In this document: piece by piece, positions 17,626 through 26,849 of the stretch | Layout: each line of letters starts with the position of its first letter | Numbering within the stretch: the first letter of the stretch is position 1 | NCBI RefSeq assembly: GCF_019720915.1 | Contig: NZ_JAHKSI010000001.1 | Span: 2,170,001-2,234,000 of the forward strand | From: Alkalihalobacillus sp. TS-13 | GTDB lineage: Bacteria > Bacillota > Bacilli > Bacillales > Fictibacillaceae | Direction: 5' to 3' | DNA length: 64,000 nt | The notes under the pieces: model-generated | What the model was told of the DNA's origin: nothing | The model's database searches: none | The model's input: only the letters and a program-made list of their open reading frames with translations | Position numbers and translations under genes: made by a program

Positions 17626-18782
17626 CCAAGCCGCTTTTCATTTTCTCAGATCAGCTTTTAAGTTATAAGTTCAGTAATCATCACCCGTTCAATCCGCTTC
17701 GTTTCCAATTGACCTATGAACTCTTGAAAGAAACTGGGATCCTATCCGACGAACAAATCGTCCAACCGCGAAAAGCGACTGATGAAGAAATCATGCTTGT
17801 TCATAATGAAGATTACGTGAACGCTATCAAAAAAGCCGGGCAAGGAGAGCTTCCTAAATCGAAAGAGTTGAGCTTTGGCTTGAATACAGATGACACACCT
17901 ATTTTTAAAAATATGCATGAGGCCAGCGCTTGGCTAGTCGGTGCAACATTGACCGCTACTGAGCAGGTATTTGAAGGTAATACAAATAAAGCCCTCAGTT
18001 TAGGTGGGGGATTACACCACGGCTTCAGAGGGCGCGCTTCTGGATTTTGCATTTATAATGATAGTTCCATTGCTATTGAATATATGAAGCAAAAATACAA
18101 TGCCCGTGTCCTATATATCGATACAGACGCCCACCATGGAGATGGTGTCCAATGGGCTTTTTATGACGATCCGGATGTTTGCACATTTTCGATCCATGAG
18201 ACGGGCCGCTACCTATTTCCAGGTACAGGTAACGTTTCAGAAAAAGGTGCTGGAAAAGGATACGGTTACTCCTTCAATCTACCGGTTGACGCCTTTACAG
18301 AGGACGACTCCTGGATACCATTGCTTGAAGAAGCGATCGAAGAAATCGTCAGGTTCTTCAAGCCCGATGTCATCATCAGCCAAAATGGAGTTGACGCCCA
18401 TTACTGGGATCCGCTAACCCATCTTTCTCTGACAATGAAATCCTACCGTAAAATCCCTGAATTGGTAAAGCGGGCAGCCGATCGTTATACAGAGGGACGT
18501 TGGATTGCCGTAGGCGGTGGTGGTTACGATATTTGGAGAGTCGTACCGAGAGCCTGGTCCTTTATCTGGGCAGAAATGAACGGACTTGACCTTCAGGGCT
18601 CTCTGCCTGAATCCTGGTTGAAAAGGTGGCAAGAGAAATCGCCTATCGAACTACCAACGTTATGGGATGATGTGCCCGACCTCTATCCGAACATTCCAAG
18701 GAAACAAGAGATCTGTGATAAGAACCAGATCATGCTCAAGCGAGCCCTGCAGCATATAAGGAACGAGAAAAAATCAGTTTAA
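17622..18782 (+). CDS. acuC: AcuC, class I histone-deacetylase-like lysine deacetylase
   Basis: Zn-dependent deacetylase that reverses AcuA acetylation of AcsA. It has the catalytic loop GGGLHHG, metal ligands in DTDAHHGDGV, and GGGGYD near the C-terminus; 386 aa. The ATG overlaps the acuB stop by four bases, indicating translational coupling. Last gene of the operon; a long inverted-repeat terminator follows. Confidence 0.95.
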   Translation: MTKPLFIFSDQLLSYKFSNHHPFNPLRFQLTYELLKETGILSDEQIVQPRKATDEEIMLVHNEDYVNAIKKAGQGELPKSKELSFGLNTDDTPIFKNMHEASAWLVGATLTATEQVFEGNTNKALSLGGGLHHGFRGRASGFCIYNDSSIAIEYMKQKYNARVLYIDTDAHHGDGVQWAFYDDPDVCTFSIHETGRYLFPGTGNVSEKGAGKGYGYSFNLPVDAFTEDDSWIPLLEEAIEEIVRFFKPDVIISQNGVDAHYWDPLTHLSLTMKSYRKIPELVKRAADRYTEGRWIAVGGGGYDIWRVVPRAWSFIWAEMNGLDLQGSLPESWLKRWQEKSPIELPTLWDDVPDLYPNIPRKQEICDKNQIMLKRALQHIRNEKKSV

Positions 18783-18795
18783 AGCATAATCAAGA

Positions 18796-18916
18796 GACTG
18801 TCCTAAAAGAAGTGTCAGACACCTCCAACACAGCATTTTGTATCAAAAACCATGATTGTTCTCAAAATGTTGTTCAGTTCGGAGAGACCTGTCACTTTTG
18901 GGACAGTCCCTTTTTT
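18796..18916 (+). terminator. Long inverted-repeat terminator after acuC
   Basis: Outer stem GACTGTCCTAAAAG (18796-18809) with CTTTTGGGACAGTC (18895-18908), then a T run. Inside are a second layer, GTGTCAGACACC...GTCAC, and a further pairing CAGCATTTTG/CAAAATGTTG. Much larger than an ordinary terminator. Confidence 0.75.
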
Positions 18917-18944
18917 ACAGCAGAAAGCATTTATTTAGCAGGTA

Positions 18945-19035
18945 TACAAAATTAAGACTCAGTTTTACGAAATTAAGTTCCGGTTTTACAAAAACGCTGC
19001 TCATATTTACAAATATCCGGTCTGCTTGACAAAAT
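18945..19035. repeat. Degenerate tandem array with TTTACAAAAT-like units
   Basis: Four to five loose units of about 19-23 bases, each centred on TTTACRAAAT or TATACAAAAT. It lies between acuC and the symporter gene. No gene in 18917-19102. Confidence 0.5.
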
Positions 19036-19102
19036 CCACTGTGAAACTTTCATACTCTAGTCACGATGTTTATCATAGAATGTTTGTCTCGTCGATAGCA
19101 CT

Positions 19103-20692
19103 TTATAAAGCAGTTTTTTGTTGCTCACTATATTCGCGTTTCACCTTCGAGCTTGTATCCAACAGGCTGATTACCACAAAGACGATCGCAGATAATGGAA
19201 GCGCATAAAACAATGGGTCAACATGTGTCCAAGGAAATGCAAGGAGCGTTTCTTTACCAAAAATCGCTTTTGAAATACCAAATGCTGCGGCTTCCTTTTG
19301 ATGGAAGAAAAGAAAACCGAGTATGCTGGCAGTAAATCCTGTAACAATACTATAGGTCGCACCTGCTCTCGTCGCACCTTTCCAGAATAAAGCTCCCATT
19401 AAAGCAGGCAAGAAAGCTGCCCCGCATATCCCAAACCAGAATGCCGTTGCTGTAGCAATAACTCCACCCGGCAATAGATACGCTAAAATAATCGCTGCGA
19501 TAACCCCAAGTAGAACCCCTATTCTGGTCAAATTCATTTTCATACCGAACAGACTCTTGACACCAAGTGTTTTTAAAATGTCCTGTCCAAATGCAGTAGC
19601 CTGAACGTGTATCAACGAGGAGACCGTTGAAATCGTCGCAGATATCAGCGTAAGCGTAAACAAGTAAATAAACCAATCAGGCATAAGTGCATTGATGAAT
19701 TTCGGAATGATCAAATCTGCATTCCCTCCAGCGACGGTTAACGCGATTTCACCAGATGTATTATAGAAATATAGGTTGCTCAACGGTCCAATTGCAAATG
19801 CAGCCCCAGTCATGAAGAAGATGAATATCCCCCCGACAAGTACAGAACGATAAAGAGCGCGGTCATCTTTAACCGTCATACATCTCATGGCTAACTGTGG
19901 CTGTGCAAGCACTCCGATACCGACACCCATGATAATTGTACTTACAACAGTCCACCATAGCGGAGAGCCAAGCGCCGGCATACTTGTCCACCCAAGATGC
20001 CCTCCATCAACTAAGGCTTGCGGTACCAAACTTTTCATAGCAGATAATCCGCTATGTCCTTCCATTAAACCTCCAACCGCTTGATAGGTTACGAAGAGGA
20101 AGATCGCCATTCCGACGAGCATGATGACTGCCCCGAAAGCGTCAGTATACATGACTGCCTTGATTCCCCCGCTTATAACGTAGAGTGCAATGATCAATGC
20201 GAGGATCAATAATGCGATATTAAAGTTCATAGCAAGGGATTCCTGCAGGAACCGCGCACCACCGATCAATACGATACTCGTATATGCAGGCAGCAACACG
20301 AAAATCATTGCACCTGCAAAAACCGTAATGAAATTGGACTCATATCGCTTTCCGAGTAGAGTAGGAAAGGTTGTAGCATCCAACTGAAGAGATAACCTTC
20401 TAATCCGTGTGCCGAACACCGCAAATGCAACGAAAATTCCGAGTACGATATTCAAGAACGCGAGCCATAACAACCCCATGCCGAACACACCAGCAGCTCC
20501 ACCAAATCCAACGATCGCAGAGGTACTGATGAACGTAGCTCCGTAAGAGAGAGCCATAACAGCAGGATGGATGTTTCGTCCTCCTACCAGGTAATCCGCT
20601 TCTGTAGTCGTCTTTTTATAACCGTAGTAAGCGAGCCCTGACATAATTCCTATATAGACTATTACGATTGGTATCAATACAGCTAAATTCAT
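19103..20692 (-). CDS. Sodium:solute symporter (SSS family)
   Basis: About 13 membrane segments; the motifs TFISTSAIVGFGGAAG and DAFGAVIMLVG are typical of the SSS family (pantothenate, proline, acetate/monocarboxylate carriers). 529 aa. Its position beside acs/acu genes and a cre site makes a short-chain acid a reasonable guess, but the substrate is not shown by sequence. It overlaps by four bases (ATGA) the small ORF upstream, which is probably its partner. B. subtilis has motPS in this interval instead. Confidence 0.85.
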   Translation of the reverse strand: MNLAVLIPIVIVYIGIMSGLAYYGYKKTTTEADYLVGGRNIHPAVMALSYGATFISTSAIVGFGGAAGVFGMGLLWLAFLNIVLGIFVAFAVFGTRIRRLSLQLDATTFPTLLGKRYESNFITVFAGAMIFVLLPAYTSIVLIGGARFLQESLAMNFNIALLILALIIALYVISGGIKAVMYTDAFGAVIMLVGMAIFLFVTYQAVGGLMEGHSGLSAMKSLVPQALVDGGHLGWTSMPALGSPLWWTVVSTIIMGVGIGVLAQPQLAMRCMTVKDDRALYRSVLVGGIFIFFMTGAAFAIGPLSNLYFYNTSGEIALTVAGGNADLIIPKFINALMPDWFIYLFTLTLISATISTVSSLIHVQATAFGQDILKTLGVKSLFGMKMNLTRIGVLLGVIAAIILAYLLPGGVIATATAFWFGICGAAFLPALMGALFWKGATRAGATYSIVTGFTASILGFLFFHQKEAAAFGISKAIFGKETLLAFPWTHVDPLFYALPLSAIVFVVISLLDTSSKVKREYSEQQKTAL

Positions 20693-20805
20693 TGCTCATC
20701 CCCCCCACGGTTCCACATTATTACCCCAAAGACCACACAACCGATCGCTGATAGTACCGTAGCAATCCACACAAACGCAACTCCGCCATCTTCCATTCCT
20801 AACAC
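20689..20805 (-). CDS. Small symporter accessory protein
   Basis: 38 aa with one membrane helix (FVWIATVLSAIGCVVFGVIMW) and a charged tail. GTG start nine bases after AGGAGGG; an ATG nine bases further in is the alternative. Its stop overlaps the symporter start, so the two are translationally coupled. Tiny single-helix partners are known beside bacterial SSS transporters. Function inferred from linkage. Confidence 0.7.
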   Translation of the reverse strand: MLGMEDGGVAFVWIATVLSAIGCVVFGVIMWNRGGDEQ

Positions 20806-20877
20806 CTTTACCACCCTCCTATGTATGTAAGTACTTTCCTCCCCTTTTCTAAAAAACAGAGCCAAGTAAAAAGACAT

Positions 20878-20891
20878 TGTAAGCGTATACA
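20878..20891. promoter_or_regulatory. Candidate CcpA cre site upstream of the symporter operon
   Basis: TGTAAGCGTATACA, near palindromic, 13 of 14 to TGWAANCGNTNWCA. It is about 75 bases upstream of the small accessory ORF. Bases 20892-21021 contain no gene. Confidence 0.6.
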
Positions 20892-21021
20892 TTTTATAAT
20901 AAAAACATTGCCTTTAGAGATTGAAAAGGAAGGTTGCATATTATTAATTTTCCTCTTAAAATGACAAAATCCTCCCAAATCATATATTATTTTTCGAAAT
21001 TTTGAGAAATCTTCCGTTGTC

Positions 21022-21058
21022 AAAAACAAAGAGGCTGACACTTAAGGGACAGCCTCCA
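21022..21058 (-). terminator. Terminator of the 87-aa ORF
   Basis: Minus strand GAGGCTG / CAGCCTC stem followed by TTTGTTTTT. Confidence 0.75.
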
Positions 21059-21062
21059 CTTT

Positions 21063-21326
21063 TTAATGATAAAACGATCTGATTTCGTTTAAATCCTGTA
21101 AGAACTGACTGATGTCTTCCTGGCTTAAATGGACTAGCATTTGATCATATAACGTAAGGATCAATCCATCTGTTACGTCTGAATTCTTATTTAAATATTC
21201 ATACAGTGAATTTAATTGTTTTTCATTAAGAGCTGATTCCGTAGTAAATTGTTTGACTTTCTCCAGCATGAACTCATTATTCACCTGATCGAAATCTCCT
21301 GATATGATGTTCCCAGTTAATTTCAT
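21063..21326 (-). CDS. Small hypothetical protein
   Basis: 87 aa, mostly helical and acidic (MLEKVKQFTTESALNEKQLN...), without membrane segments or Cys. I do not recognise it. ATG 21326 with a weak GGATGTGAG upstream; a TTG/GTG further up is possible. It has its own terminator. Flanked by the symporter pair and the RNase H-like gene, all on the same strand. Confidence 0.6.
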   Translation of the reverse strand: MKLTGNIISGDFDQVNNEFMLEKVKQFTTESALNEKQLNSLYEYLNKNSDVTDGLILTLYDQMLVHLSQEDISQFLQDLNEIRSFYH

Positions 21327-21509
21327 ACACTCACATCCAGTAGTTTTTTCTAGTTTGTCCAAAATGAAAATACAATACCCTGAACGAATGGTTATCTGTA
21401 TTCTTTAAGCTTTTCATATTTTAATAGAGCCTTATTTTATACACTCTCGATTCATATGGTTGCTAATAGAAGTCCTGCAGATCATGTTCATATTGAGCGT
21501 AGTTACTTA

Positions 21510-21542
21510 CTGGAAGTGTCATCTATTAGATGGCACTTCCAG
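21510..21542. repeat. Strong hairpin over the RNase H stop codon
   Basis: CTGGAAGTGTCATC / GATGGCACTTCCAG, 14-bp stem with a five-base loop. It covers the last codons and the stop of the RNase H-like gene. No U run follows on the minus strand, so it may protect the 3' end rather than terminate. Confidence 0.7.
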
Positions 21543-22184
21543 TACGCTCTCGATCGTTATTCCTTTTAAGGCTTGGGTTGCCAATTGATCCGCTTCTCGG
21601 TTTTCTTTCCTTGAAATAAGTTCGTATTCCGGATCAATGCCCAACTTCCTAAGTTTTTCTTCAATCCGATCAGCCCATTTTGATAATTCTTCTTCTACAC
21701 ATGCCCATTCCCCCTCCAACTGATTGAGGACAACTTGTGAATCACCAATGAACTTCACAGGTAGATGATGAACTTCTAGCAGCTCTAATTCCTTCAAACT
21801 GAGGTGAAGCGCAGCGTATTCAGCCTCATTATTCGTTTCCAGTTGTTCGACTGAAGCATTCTTTCTTAGACGAAATGATTTTCCATTCTGTTCATAATAA
21901 ATCACACAGCCTAACCCTGATTGCTTCGTTTCAAGATCAAACCCACCATCAAAATATACCGACACGTTGTGTGGTTCCGTTTCAATCCCTTTTAAGAACT
22001 CCTTTAATTCCTTTGTAGTCCATGTATTTTCACTACTATCGATAAATTTCAGATTATTGGCTCGCCCTGTCCTACCCAGATCTTCAGCGATCAATATCGC
22101 CTGATCTGCTTGTAACTCTTCGGAACTAAATGTTGTCTTTTTTCCTTTTGGTGTTTTATATGTAAATTCAATTCTGACATCCAT
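21519..22184 (-). CDS. RNase H-like protein
   Basis: The C-terminal domain has the RNase HI acidic set: YFDGGF, NNEAEYAA, GDSQVV and ENREADQLA. An N-terminal segment of about 85 residues (RIEFTYKTPKGKK...) precedes it. 221 aa. This resembles the Bacillus YpeP/YpdQ class of RNase HI-like proteins, whose activity on RNA-DNA hybrids varies. ATG 22184 follows AAGGGTGGTG; the in-frame ATG at 22223 lacks a binding site. Confidence 0.85.
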   Translation of the reverse strand: MDVRIEFTYKTPKGKKTTFSSEELQADQAILIAEDLGRTGRANNLKFIDSSENTWTTKELKEFLKGIETEPHNVSVYFDGGFDLETKQSGLGCVIYYEQNGKSFRLRKNASVEQLETNNEAEYAALHLSLKELELLEVHHLPVKFIGDSQVVLNQLEGEWACVEEELSKWADRIEEKLRKLGIDPEYELISRKENREADQLATQALKGITIESVLEVPSNR

Positions 22185-22308
22185 GATTACACCACCCTTG
22201 ATAAATTGTCTCAATCTATGCAATCTTAGTTTTCTCTACACTTACCAATGTTATTTCGTTTTACACAGCCTATGAATTCTTTTCTACAAGGCTTTGTTAT
22301 ACTTTATT

Positions 22309-22767
22309 GTTGATTTTTGCGAAATTCACTCCCCCTTCCGCGGGTAAACGAAAAGCGGAAGCGACCCGGTTAAGCACGTAGGTCACTGGAAAACGTACGA
22401 GGAGGCTCGAACCAAACAAAGACTTGGTTCTGCCTGGGACTCATAAGGATGTCAATCAATGTGTTGCCGCCGCAGGAAGTTTGAAGTGATCCAAGTGACT
22501 GGTCGCTGAGCCAGACATCACTTCCCTATATTAACCCACTTCCGCCAGCCGCCTCACTTGCACAGGATGTCAACACAAAAATGAAATCATTTTCGAGTCT
22601 GCGATGAGAATTCTTAGATGCTTTCCTTATGCTGGCTTCGACGTTCACCACAGGAGGTGGTGGCTTTTAGTCGAAGATCCTTTTAAAGAGTGTGGGCCTC
22701 GCCTGGCTCTCATTTCCCGCGGGAGTGTCGTAAATTTCGCTTCAATCAAACTTAGTCAAAAATCAAA
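22309..22767 (-). repeat. Dispersed repeat family 1, copy 5 (long)
   Basis: Starts GTTGATTTTTGCGAAATTC and ends CGGGAGTGTCGTAAATTTCGC...AAAATCAA. Contains the GAACCAAG hairpin, GACATCCTTATGAG and GGATCACTTC-type modules. It also has the additional CGACGTTCACCACAGGAGG and GAATTCTTAGA block also seen at 43029, 47369, 50761 and 63765. It fills the gap between the RNase H and CHRD genes. Confidence 0.88.
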
Positions 22768-22845
22768 AGTATTATTTAACAAAGCCTTCTACTAAATATA
22801 ATATAATATCATTTCCTCTCCTTAACAGTTAAAGGTCAGAATGAA

Positions 22846-22881
22846 ATAAAATACCTCCATTTAATAAGAAGGTATTTTATA
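22846..22881 (-). terminator. Terminator of the CHRD gene
   Basis: AAAATACCTTC / GGAGGTATTTT stem with T-rich flank on either strand. Confidence 0.7.
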
Positions 22882-22923
22882 TGGGAAAGAGTTAAGTCTT
22901 GGTTGGATCACAGCTTGTCCGGG

Positions 22924-23370
22924 TCAGAATAAAAAGGAATTTTTTCGAACAGGCATAATTTGTCCTCGGATTTCGCCTGCGGGGTTTTGTTCGGTATGAA
23001 CATTTACATATGCGCGTCCATCACACATGAGTCTAATCAAATCATCCACATCTCTCACCCCGACATCATTACTTTCAATGTCTTCATTAGTTATGATGCC
23101 CGTAACAATCCCTTTATCGGTACTGATGCCATTCTGGTCTTCAAGTGTGGCAAGGTCTGCTCCGAATAAGAAAGCTAGTACAGGACCGTTCTGCCCAGGA
23201 GCACCAAAATGGATATGAGCTTGTACTAAATTCTCTATATCCTCTACTTTTAGAATAAACGTAATCTGTTCTAGTCTTCTATTCGCAACGAATTTTGCGT
23301 TTCCGAAAGCATCCGTATTTACTGGCGGAACTTCGTTTTCACCTACTAATACAGCAATGAATTTGCTCAA
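22924..23370 (-). CDS. CHRD-domain protein
   Basis: 148 aa, nearly all a single CHRD (chordin) domain: EVPPV near the N-terminus, AHIHFGAPGQNGPV in the middle and YVNVHTEQNPAGEIRGQI near the end. No signal peptide is visible, though many bacterial CHRD proteins are exported. Role unknown. Preceded by a good GAGGTG-type site. It replaces part of the motPS interval found in B. subtilis. Confidence 0.88.
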   Translation of the reverse strand: MSKFIAVLVGENEVPPVNTDAFGNAKFVANRRLEQITFILKVEDIENLVQAHIHFGAPGQNGPVLAFLFGADLATLEDQNGISTDKGIVTGIITNEDIESNDVGVRDVDDLIRLMCDGRAYVNVHTEQNPAGEIRGQIMPVRKNSFLF

Positions 23371-23528
23371 TCTATCACCTCCTCAGCAAAGCTATTGTAT
23401 AGTATTCTGAGTGATAGATTCGTGTATAGATGGAAGTCCCTGTTTAGATAGGAATGGGTGTGGTAAACTTCATTGGAAAGAAGAGGATTTAGTGGCTCTT
23501 CCAAGATTTAATCTCATCTCCGTTTAAA

Positions 23529-23620
23529 ATAAAGAAAACTTGGCAAATCCAAGCCTTAGCGCAGGCTTTGCCTTACTTGCCCTTATACTAAAGAAAGTAT
23601 TTATACTTTCTTTAAATGTA
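23529..23620 (+). repeat. Dispersed repeat family 2, copy A
   Basis: About 92 bp nearly identical in layout to 28593-28688. It has ATAAAGAAAACTTGGC, a GGC...GCC segment, and the palindrome AAAGAAAGTATTTATACTTTCTTT. It lies downstream of ccpA. No gene in 23371-23661. Confidence 0.8.
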
Positions 23621-23652
23621 AAAAAAGCATGCAGCTCTTTAAAGCCACATGC
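23620..23652 (-). terminator. ccpA terminator
   Basis: Minus strand GCATGTGGCTTT / AGAGCTGCATGC stem followed by TTTTTTT, starting ten bases after the stop codon. Confidence 0.85.
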
Positions 23653-23661
23653 CTTCCACAT

Positions 23662-24672
23662 CTATTCTTTTGTAGAATCCCTCAGTTGTATTCTGTGCGG
23701 GAGGATGACTTTCCGGTCTTCCACATTTTCATTGTTCATGAATTTAGTCAACAATCTCATCGCCACAGCCCCGATATCGTACATAGGCTGGACGACCGTG
23801 GTGAGTGTCGGACGTACCATGGAGGCAAGACGCGTATTGTCGAAACCGATTACTTCAAGGTCCTTTGGAATATTCAGCCCATTATCTTGAGCACCATGAA
23901 TGACTCCTAGTGCCATTTCATCAGTCCCGACAAAGACTGCATTCGGTTTGTCATCTAGATTAATGAACTTATCGACTGCTTCCAAACCAGAGTCATACGT
24001 ATAATCCCCGACGTGTACATAGTCTTCATTGATTTCAAGTCCTGCTTCTTCAAGAGCTCGGCGATATCCTGTAAACTTGTATTGTCCATTGATCGGATCC
24101 TCGAGCGGTCCGGAAACCATCGCGACTTTTTCATTTCCTCTTTCAATCAGCAACTGAATTGCATCATATACCGCCTCTTGATAATTGATATTAACAGTCG
24201 GAATCTCTTCATCTGAGGAAACCGTTGCTGCTAGAACGATCGGTACAGGGGAACCCTTGAATTCCTCGACATGCTCATCCGTGATATTACCACCCATGAA
24301 GACGATTCCATCAACTTGCTTGCCTAATAAAGTGTTGAGAAGATGGATTTCTTTTTCTTTGTTTTGGTCTGAGTTACAGAGAATGATATTGTAATTGTAC
24401 ATTGTAGCGATGTCTTCGATCCCCCGTGCCAGCTCTGCAAAGAAAATACTTGAAATATCTGGGATGATGACGCCTACTGTCGTCGTTTTCTTACTGGCTA
24501 ATCCACGTGCTACTGCATTCGGACGGTACCCGAGTCTTTCAATTGCATCCAATACCTTTTTACGAGTTGCTGGTTTAACGTTTGGATTCCCGTTCACAAC
24601 ACGCGAAACGGTTGCCATCGATACTCCGGCTTCTCTTGCGACATCATAAATTGTAATATTACTGTTATTCAT
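23662..24672 (-). CDS. ccpA: Catabolite control protein A
   Basis: LacI/GalR-family master regulator of carbon catabolite control, acting with HPr-Ser46-P at cre sites. N-terminal [24 protein letters not shown] and a periplasmic-binding-protein-like core; 336 aa. ATG 24672 has AAGGAGG five bases upstream; an ATG six codons earlier has none. Downstream of aroA in the same direction, as in B. subtilis. Candidate targets in this window are the cre sites at 3878, 16280 and 20878. Confidence 0.97.
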   Translation of the reverse strand: MNNSNITIYDVAREAGVSMATVSRVVNGNPNVKPATRKKVLDAIERLGYRPNAVARGLASKKTTTVGVIIPDISSIFFAELARGIEDIATMYNYNIILCNSDQNKEKEIHLLNTLLGKQVDGIVFMGGNITDEHVEEFKGSPVPIVLAATVSSDEEIPTVNINYQEAVYDAIQLLIERGNEKVAMVSGPLEDPINGQYKFTGYRRALEEAGLEINEDYVHVGDYTYDSGLEAVDKFINLDDKPNAVFVGTDEMALGVIHGAQDNGLNIPKDLEVIGFDNTRLASMVRPTLTTVVQPMYDIGAVAMRLLTKFMNNENVEDRKVILPHRIQLRDSTKE

Positions 24673-24787
24673 AACGGCCTCCTTTTGCACGTTATTGTGC
24701 CCAAACGATTTGTTTGTCTTATTCTTCCTATAATTAATATTTTCTACTCTAGTTCCTTATATTCTACAACATTCGCTTGCCATTCGG

Positions 24788-25864
24788 TCAAATTAATTCC
24801 GGATTTGTTTCTTTAAGTGTAGTTACAAATTCATCGAATTGCTCGATATCCATTTGTTGTTCAGAATCGGACAATGCAACTGCAGGATCAGGGTGGACCT
24901 CTGCCATGATTCCATCTGCTCCAATTGCTAACGCTGCTTTGGCTATTGGTAGAAGGATGTCCCTTCTTCCGGTCGAATGGGTTACGTCAACGAACACAGG
25001 CAAGTGCGTTTCTTGTTTTAAAATTGGAACCGCAGAGATATCAAGTGTATTCCTCGTTGCTTTTTCGTATGTCCGGATTCCGCGTTCACACAGAATGATA
25101 TTGGAATTCCCTTTCGACATGATATATTCTGCTGCATTCATGAATTCAGAGATCGTTGCTGCCAACCCACGTTTCAACAGTACTGGCTTTGAAGTCCGAC
25201 CGGCTTCTTTCAACAGCTCGAAGTTATGCATGTTTCGTGCCCCGATTTGGATGACATCAATGTATTCATGGGCTTCTTCAAGATCTGCAGGGTTCACAAT
25301 TTCACTCACAACCGCTAACTCATGCTTTCTAGCCACTTGATTCAATATCTTAAGTCCTTCCATTCCAAGCCCCTGGAAATCGTAAGGGGAGGTACGCGGC
25401 TTGAATGCACCACCTCTCAAAAGCTTGACTCCATGTTTTTTAACAGCTTCCGCTACTGCATCAACTTGTTCATAAGATTCGACAGCACAGGGTCCGGCAA
25501 CAATCCTCTGAAGACCATCGCCTATTCTTTCCCCTAAAACATCCACAATTGAGTTTTCAGGTTGATTCTTTCTTGAAACAAGCAGTGTTTGGCTATGATC
25601 ATCCTCTTGAAGCTCAAGTCCTGCTTTAAAAATTTGCTTGAATATATGCTGAAGTGTCGACGTCTCGAATGGGCCTCGGTTATGTTCTGCGATTTTATTT
25701 AACATATACCTCTCTCGCACAGGATCGAAACGATTGATGCCCTGTTTCTTTTTCACGTAACCGATGTCCTGGACAAGTTCAGCACGTTTATTCAACAATT
25801 CGACTAACTGGAGATTGATATGGTCAATTTGATCTCGTAAAAGATCCAATTCTTGGTTGCTCAT
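24788..25864 (-). CDS. aroA: Bifunctional chorismate mutase / DAHP synthase
   Basis: Residues 1-90 form an AroQ-type chorismate mutase ([19 protein letters not shown]), and the rest is a type I-beta DAHP synthase ([29 protein letters not shown], GSDAxH-type end). It makes the first committed shikimate-pathway compound; the mutase domain gives feedback sensing in B. subtilis. 358 aa from ATG 25864 (GGAAG seven bases upstream); an ATG one codon earlier is possible. Followed by ccpA. Confidence 0.95.
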   Translation of the reverse strand: MSNQELDLLRDQIDHINLQLVELLNKRAELVQDIGYVKKKQGINRFDPVRERYMLNKIAEHNRGPFETSTLQHIFKQIFKAGLELQEDDHSQTLLVSRKNQPENSIVDVLGERIGDGLQRIVAGPCAVESYEQVDAVAEAVKKHGVKLLRGGAFKPRTSPYDFQGLGMEGLKILNQVARKHELAVVSEIVNPADLEEAHEYIDVIQIGARNMHNFELLKEAGRTSKPVLLKRGLAATISEFMNAAEYIMSKGNSNIILCERGIRTYEKATRNTLDISAVPILKQETHLPVFVDVTHSTGRRDILLPIAKAALAIGADGIMAEVHPDPAVALSDSEQQMDIEQFDEFVTTLKETNPELI

Positions 25865-25981
25865 CATTTCACTTCCTACTACTTGAAAAATTCCATGGAG
25901 AATTAGTCCTTCTACTAGTTTAGTCTAATGACCATTTGCCGTCTAGCAAGGAGTCCTTTAAGACACTAAATCTTCAAATTG

Positions 25982-26308
25982 TTAAACGTTCTTCTTTACT
26001 ACGTCCTCTAATGAACTATAAGTGATATTCCAGTGGGAGTCATGATACCGCACTTGATTATCAGAAAACAAAAATATTTGGGGTGATTCATGTTTGATAT
26101 TGAATTCTTCTGCAATCTGGTTTGATAGTTCCCTGGTTTCCTGTACATTCAAATAGTAAAATGGTAAGTCAGCATGGTCCTCTGCAAACTTCATTGTTTC
26201 TTCATATGCAGATTGGCTGATCGGACATGTGGTGCTGTTTTTCAAGAAAAAGAAAGGCGTTGTTTGGTCTAGCTCTTTAAATTCATTCCACGAATTGATT
26301 TTTTTCAT
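25982..26308 (-). CDS. ytxJ: Bacilliredoxin-like protein YtxJ
   Basis: About 108 aa, thioredoxin-like fold with the single-cysteine motif STTCPIS in place of CxxC, and KHESPQIFLF as cis-Pro strand. The family is linked to bacillithiol-dependent thiol control. Last gene of ytxG-ytxH-ytxJ, separated from ytxH by a hairpin that may lower its expression. ATG 26308 is seven bases from GAGG; ATG 26311 is also possible. Confidence 0.88.
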   Translation of the reverse strand: MKKINSWNEFKELDQTTPFFFLKNSTTCPISQSAYEETMKFAEDHADLPFYYLNVQETRELSNQIAEEFNIKHESPQIFLFSDNQVRYHDSHWNITYSSLEDVVKKNV

Positions 26309-26329
26309 CATAGTACCTCTCTTCCATGT

Positions 26330-26362
26330 AAAAATGAAGTGCCTGGCTCAACCAGGCACTTT
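26330..26362 (-). terminator. Internal terminator/attenuator between ytxH and ytxJ
   Basis: AAGTGCCTGG / CCAGGCACTT stem with a five-base loop. Minus-strand tail TTCATTTTTAC. It lies within the operon, so partial termination is expected. Confidence 0.7.
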
Positions 26363-26370
26363 ATTGTCAA

Positions 26371-26835
26371 TTATTTATTTGTTGAACTAGGGTGCTTTTC
26401 TTCATAGTTCGTTTCGATATCGTTCAACTGGCTATTTGGCGTTTGCATTGCGTCTTCAATCGCATCTGCTTTTCCTTCGTTGTATTCTTCTTCTAGATGA
26501 ACCAATTCGTTATCTTTATTTCTCCATTTATTGATATTATCGCGTGCAGATGTTGAAAACTCTCTAACTTTATTTGCAGCTTGGGATGTTTGACTGCCTA
26601 CATTTTGAGCCAAAGTAGAAGATTTCTCTCGTGCAAGTGTCGCTACTTCCGAACTTTTATCCTTCAATTGATGCGCTTGATCATTCAGGTCTGTACGTAA
26701 TTCTTTACCTGATTTAGGTGCTAGCAGCAGTGCAGTTGTCGCGCCAAGGATTCCACCGATCAGTGAGCCAATGAGAAAGTCCTTCGTGTCAATTGATGAT
26801 GATTGATTCTGAGTATTTTTTTCTGTAGTTTGCAT
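26371..26835 (-). CDS. ytxH: YtxH-family general stress protein
   Basis: 154 aa. An N-terminal glycine-rich membrane segment (FLIGSLIGGILGATTALLLAPKSGKELR) with the family's GKELR signature is followed by a long helical region rich in Ser, Ala and Gln and an acidic tail. The family is common in Firmicutes and its biochemical role is unknown. Middle gene of the stress operon, 14 bases from ytxG. Confidence 0.9.
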   Translation of the reverse strand: MQTTEKNTQNQSSSIDTKDFLIGSLIGGILGATTALLLAPKSGKELRTDLNDQAHQLKDKSSEVATLAREKSSTLAQNVGSQTSQAANKVREFSTSARDNINKWRNKDNELVHLEEEYNEGKADAIEDAMQTPNSQLNDIETNYEEKHPSSTNK

Positions 26836-26849
26836 TTTAACATCCTCCT

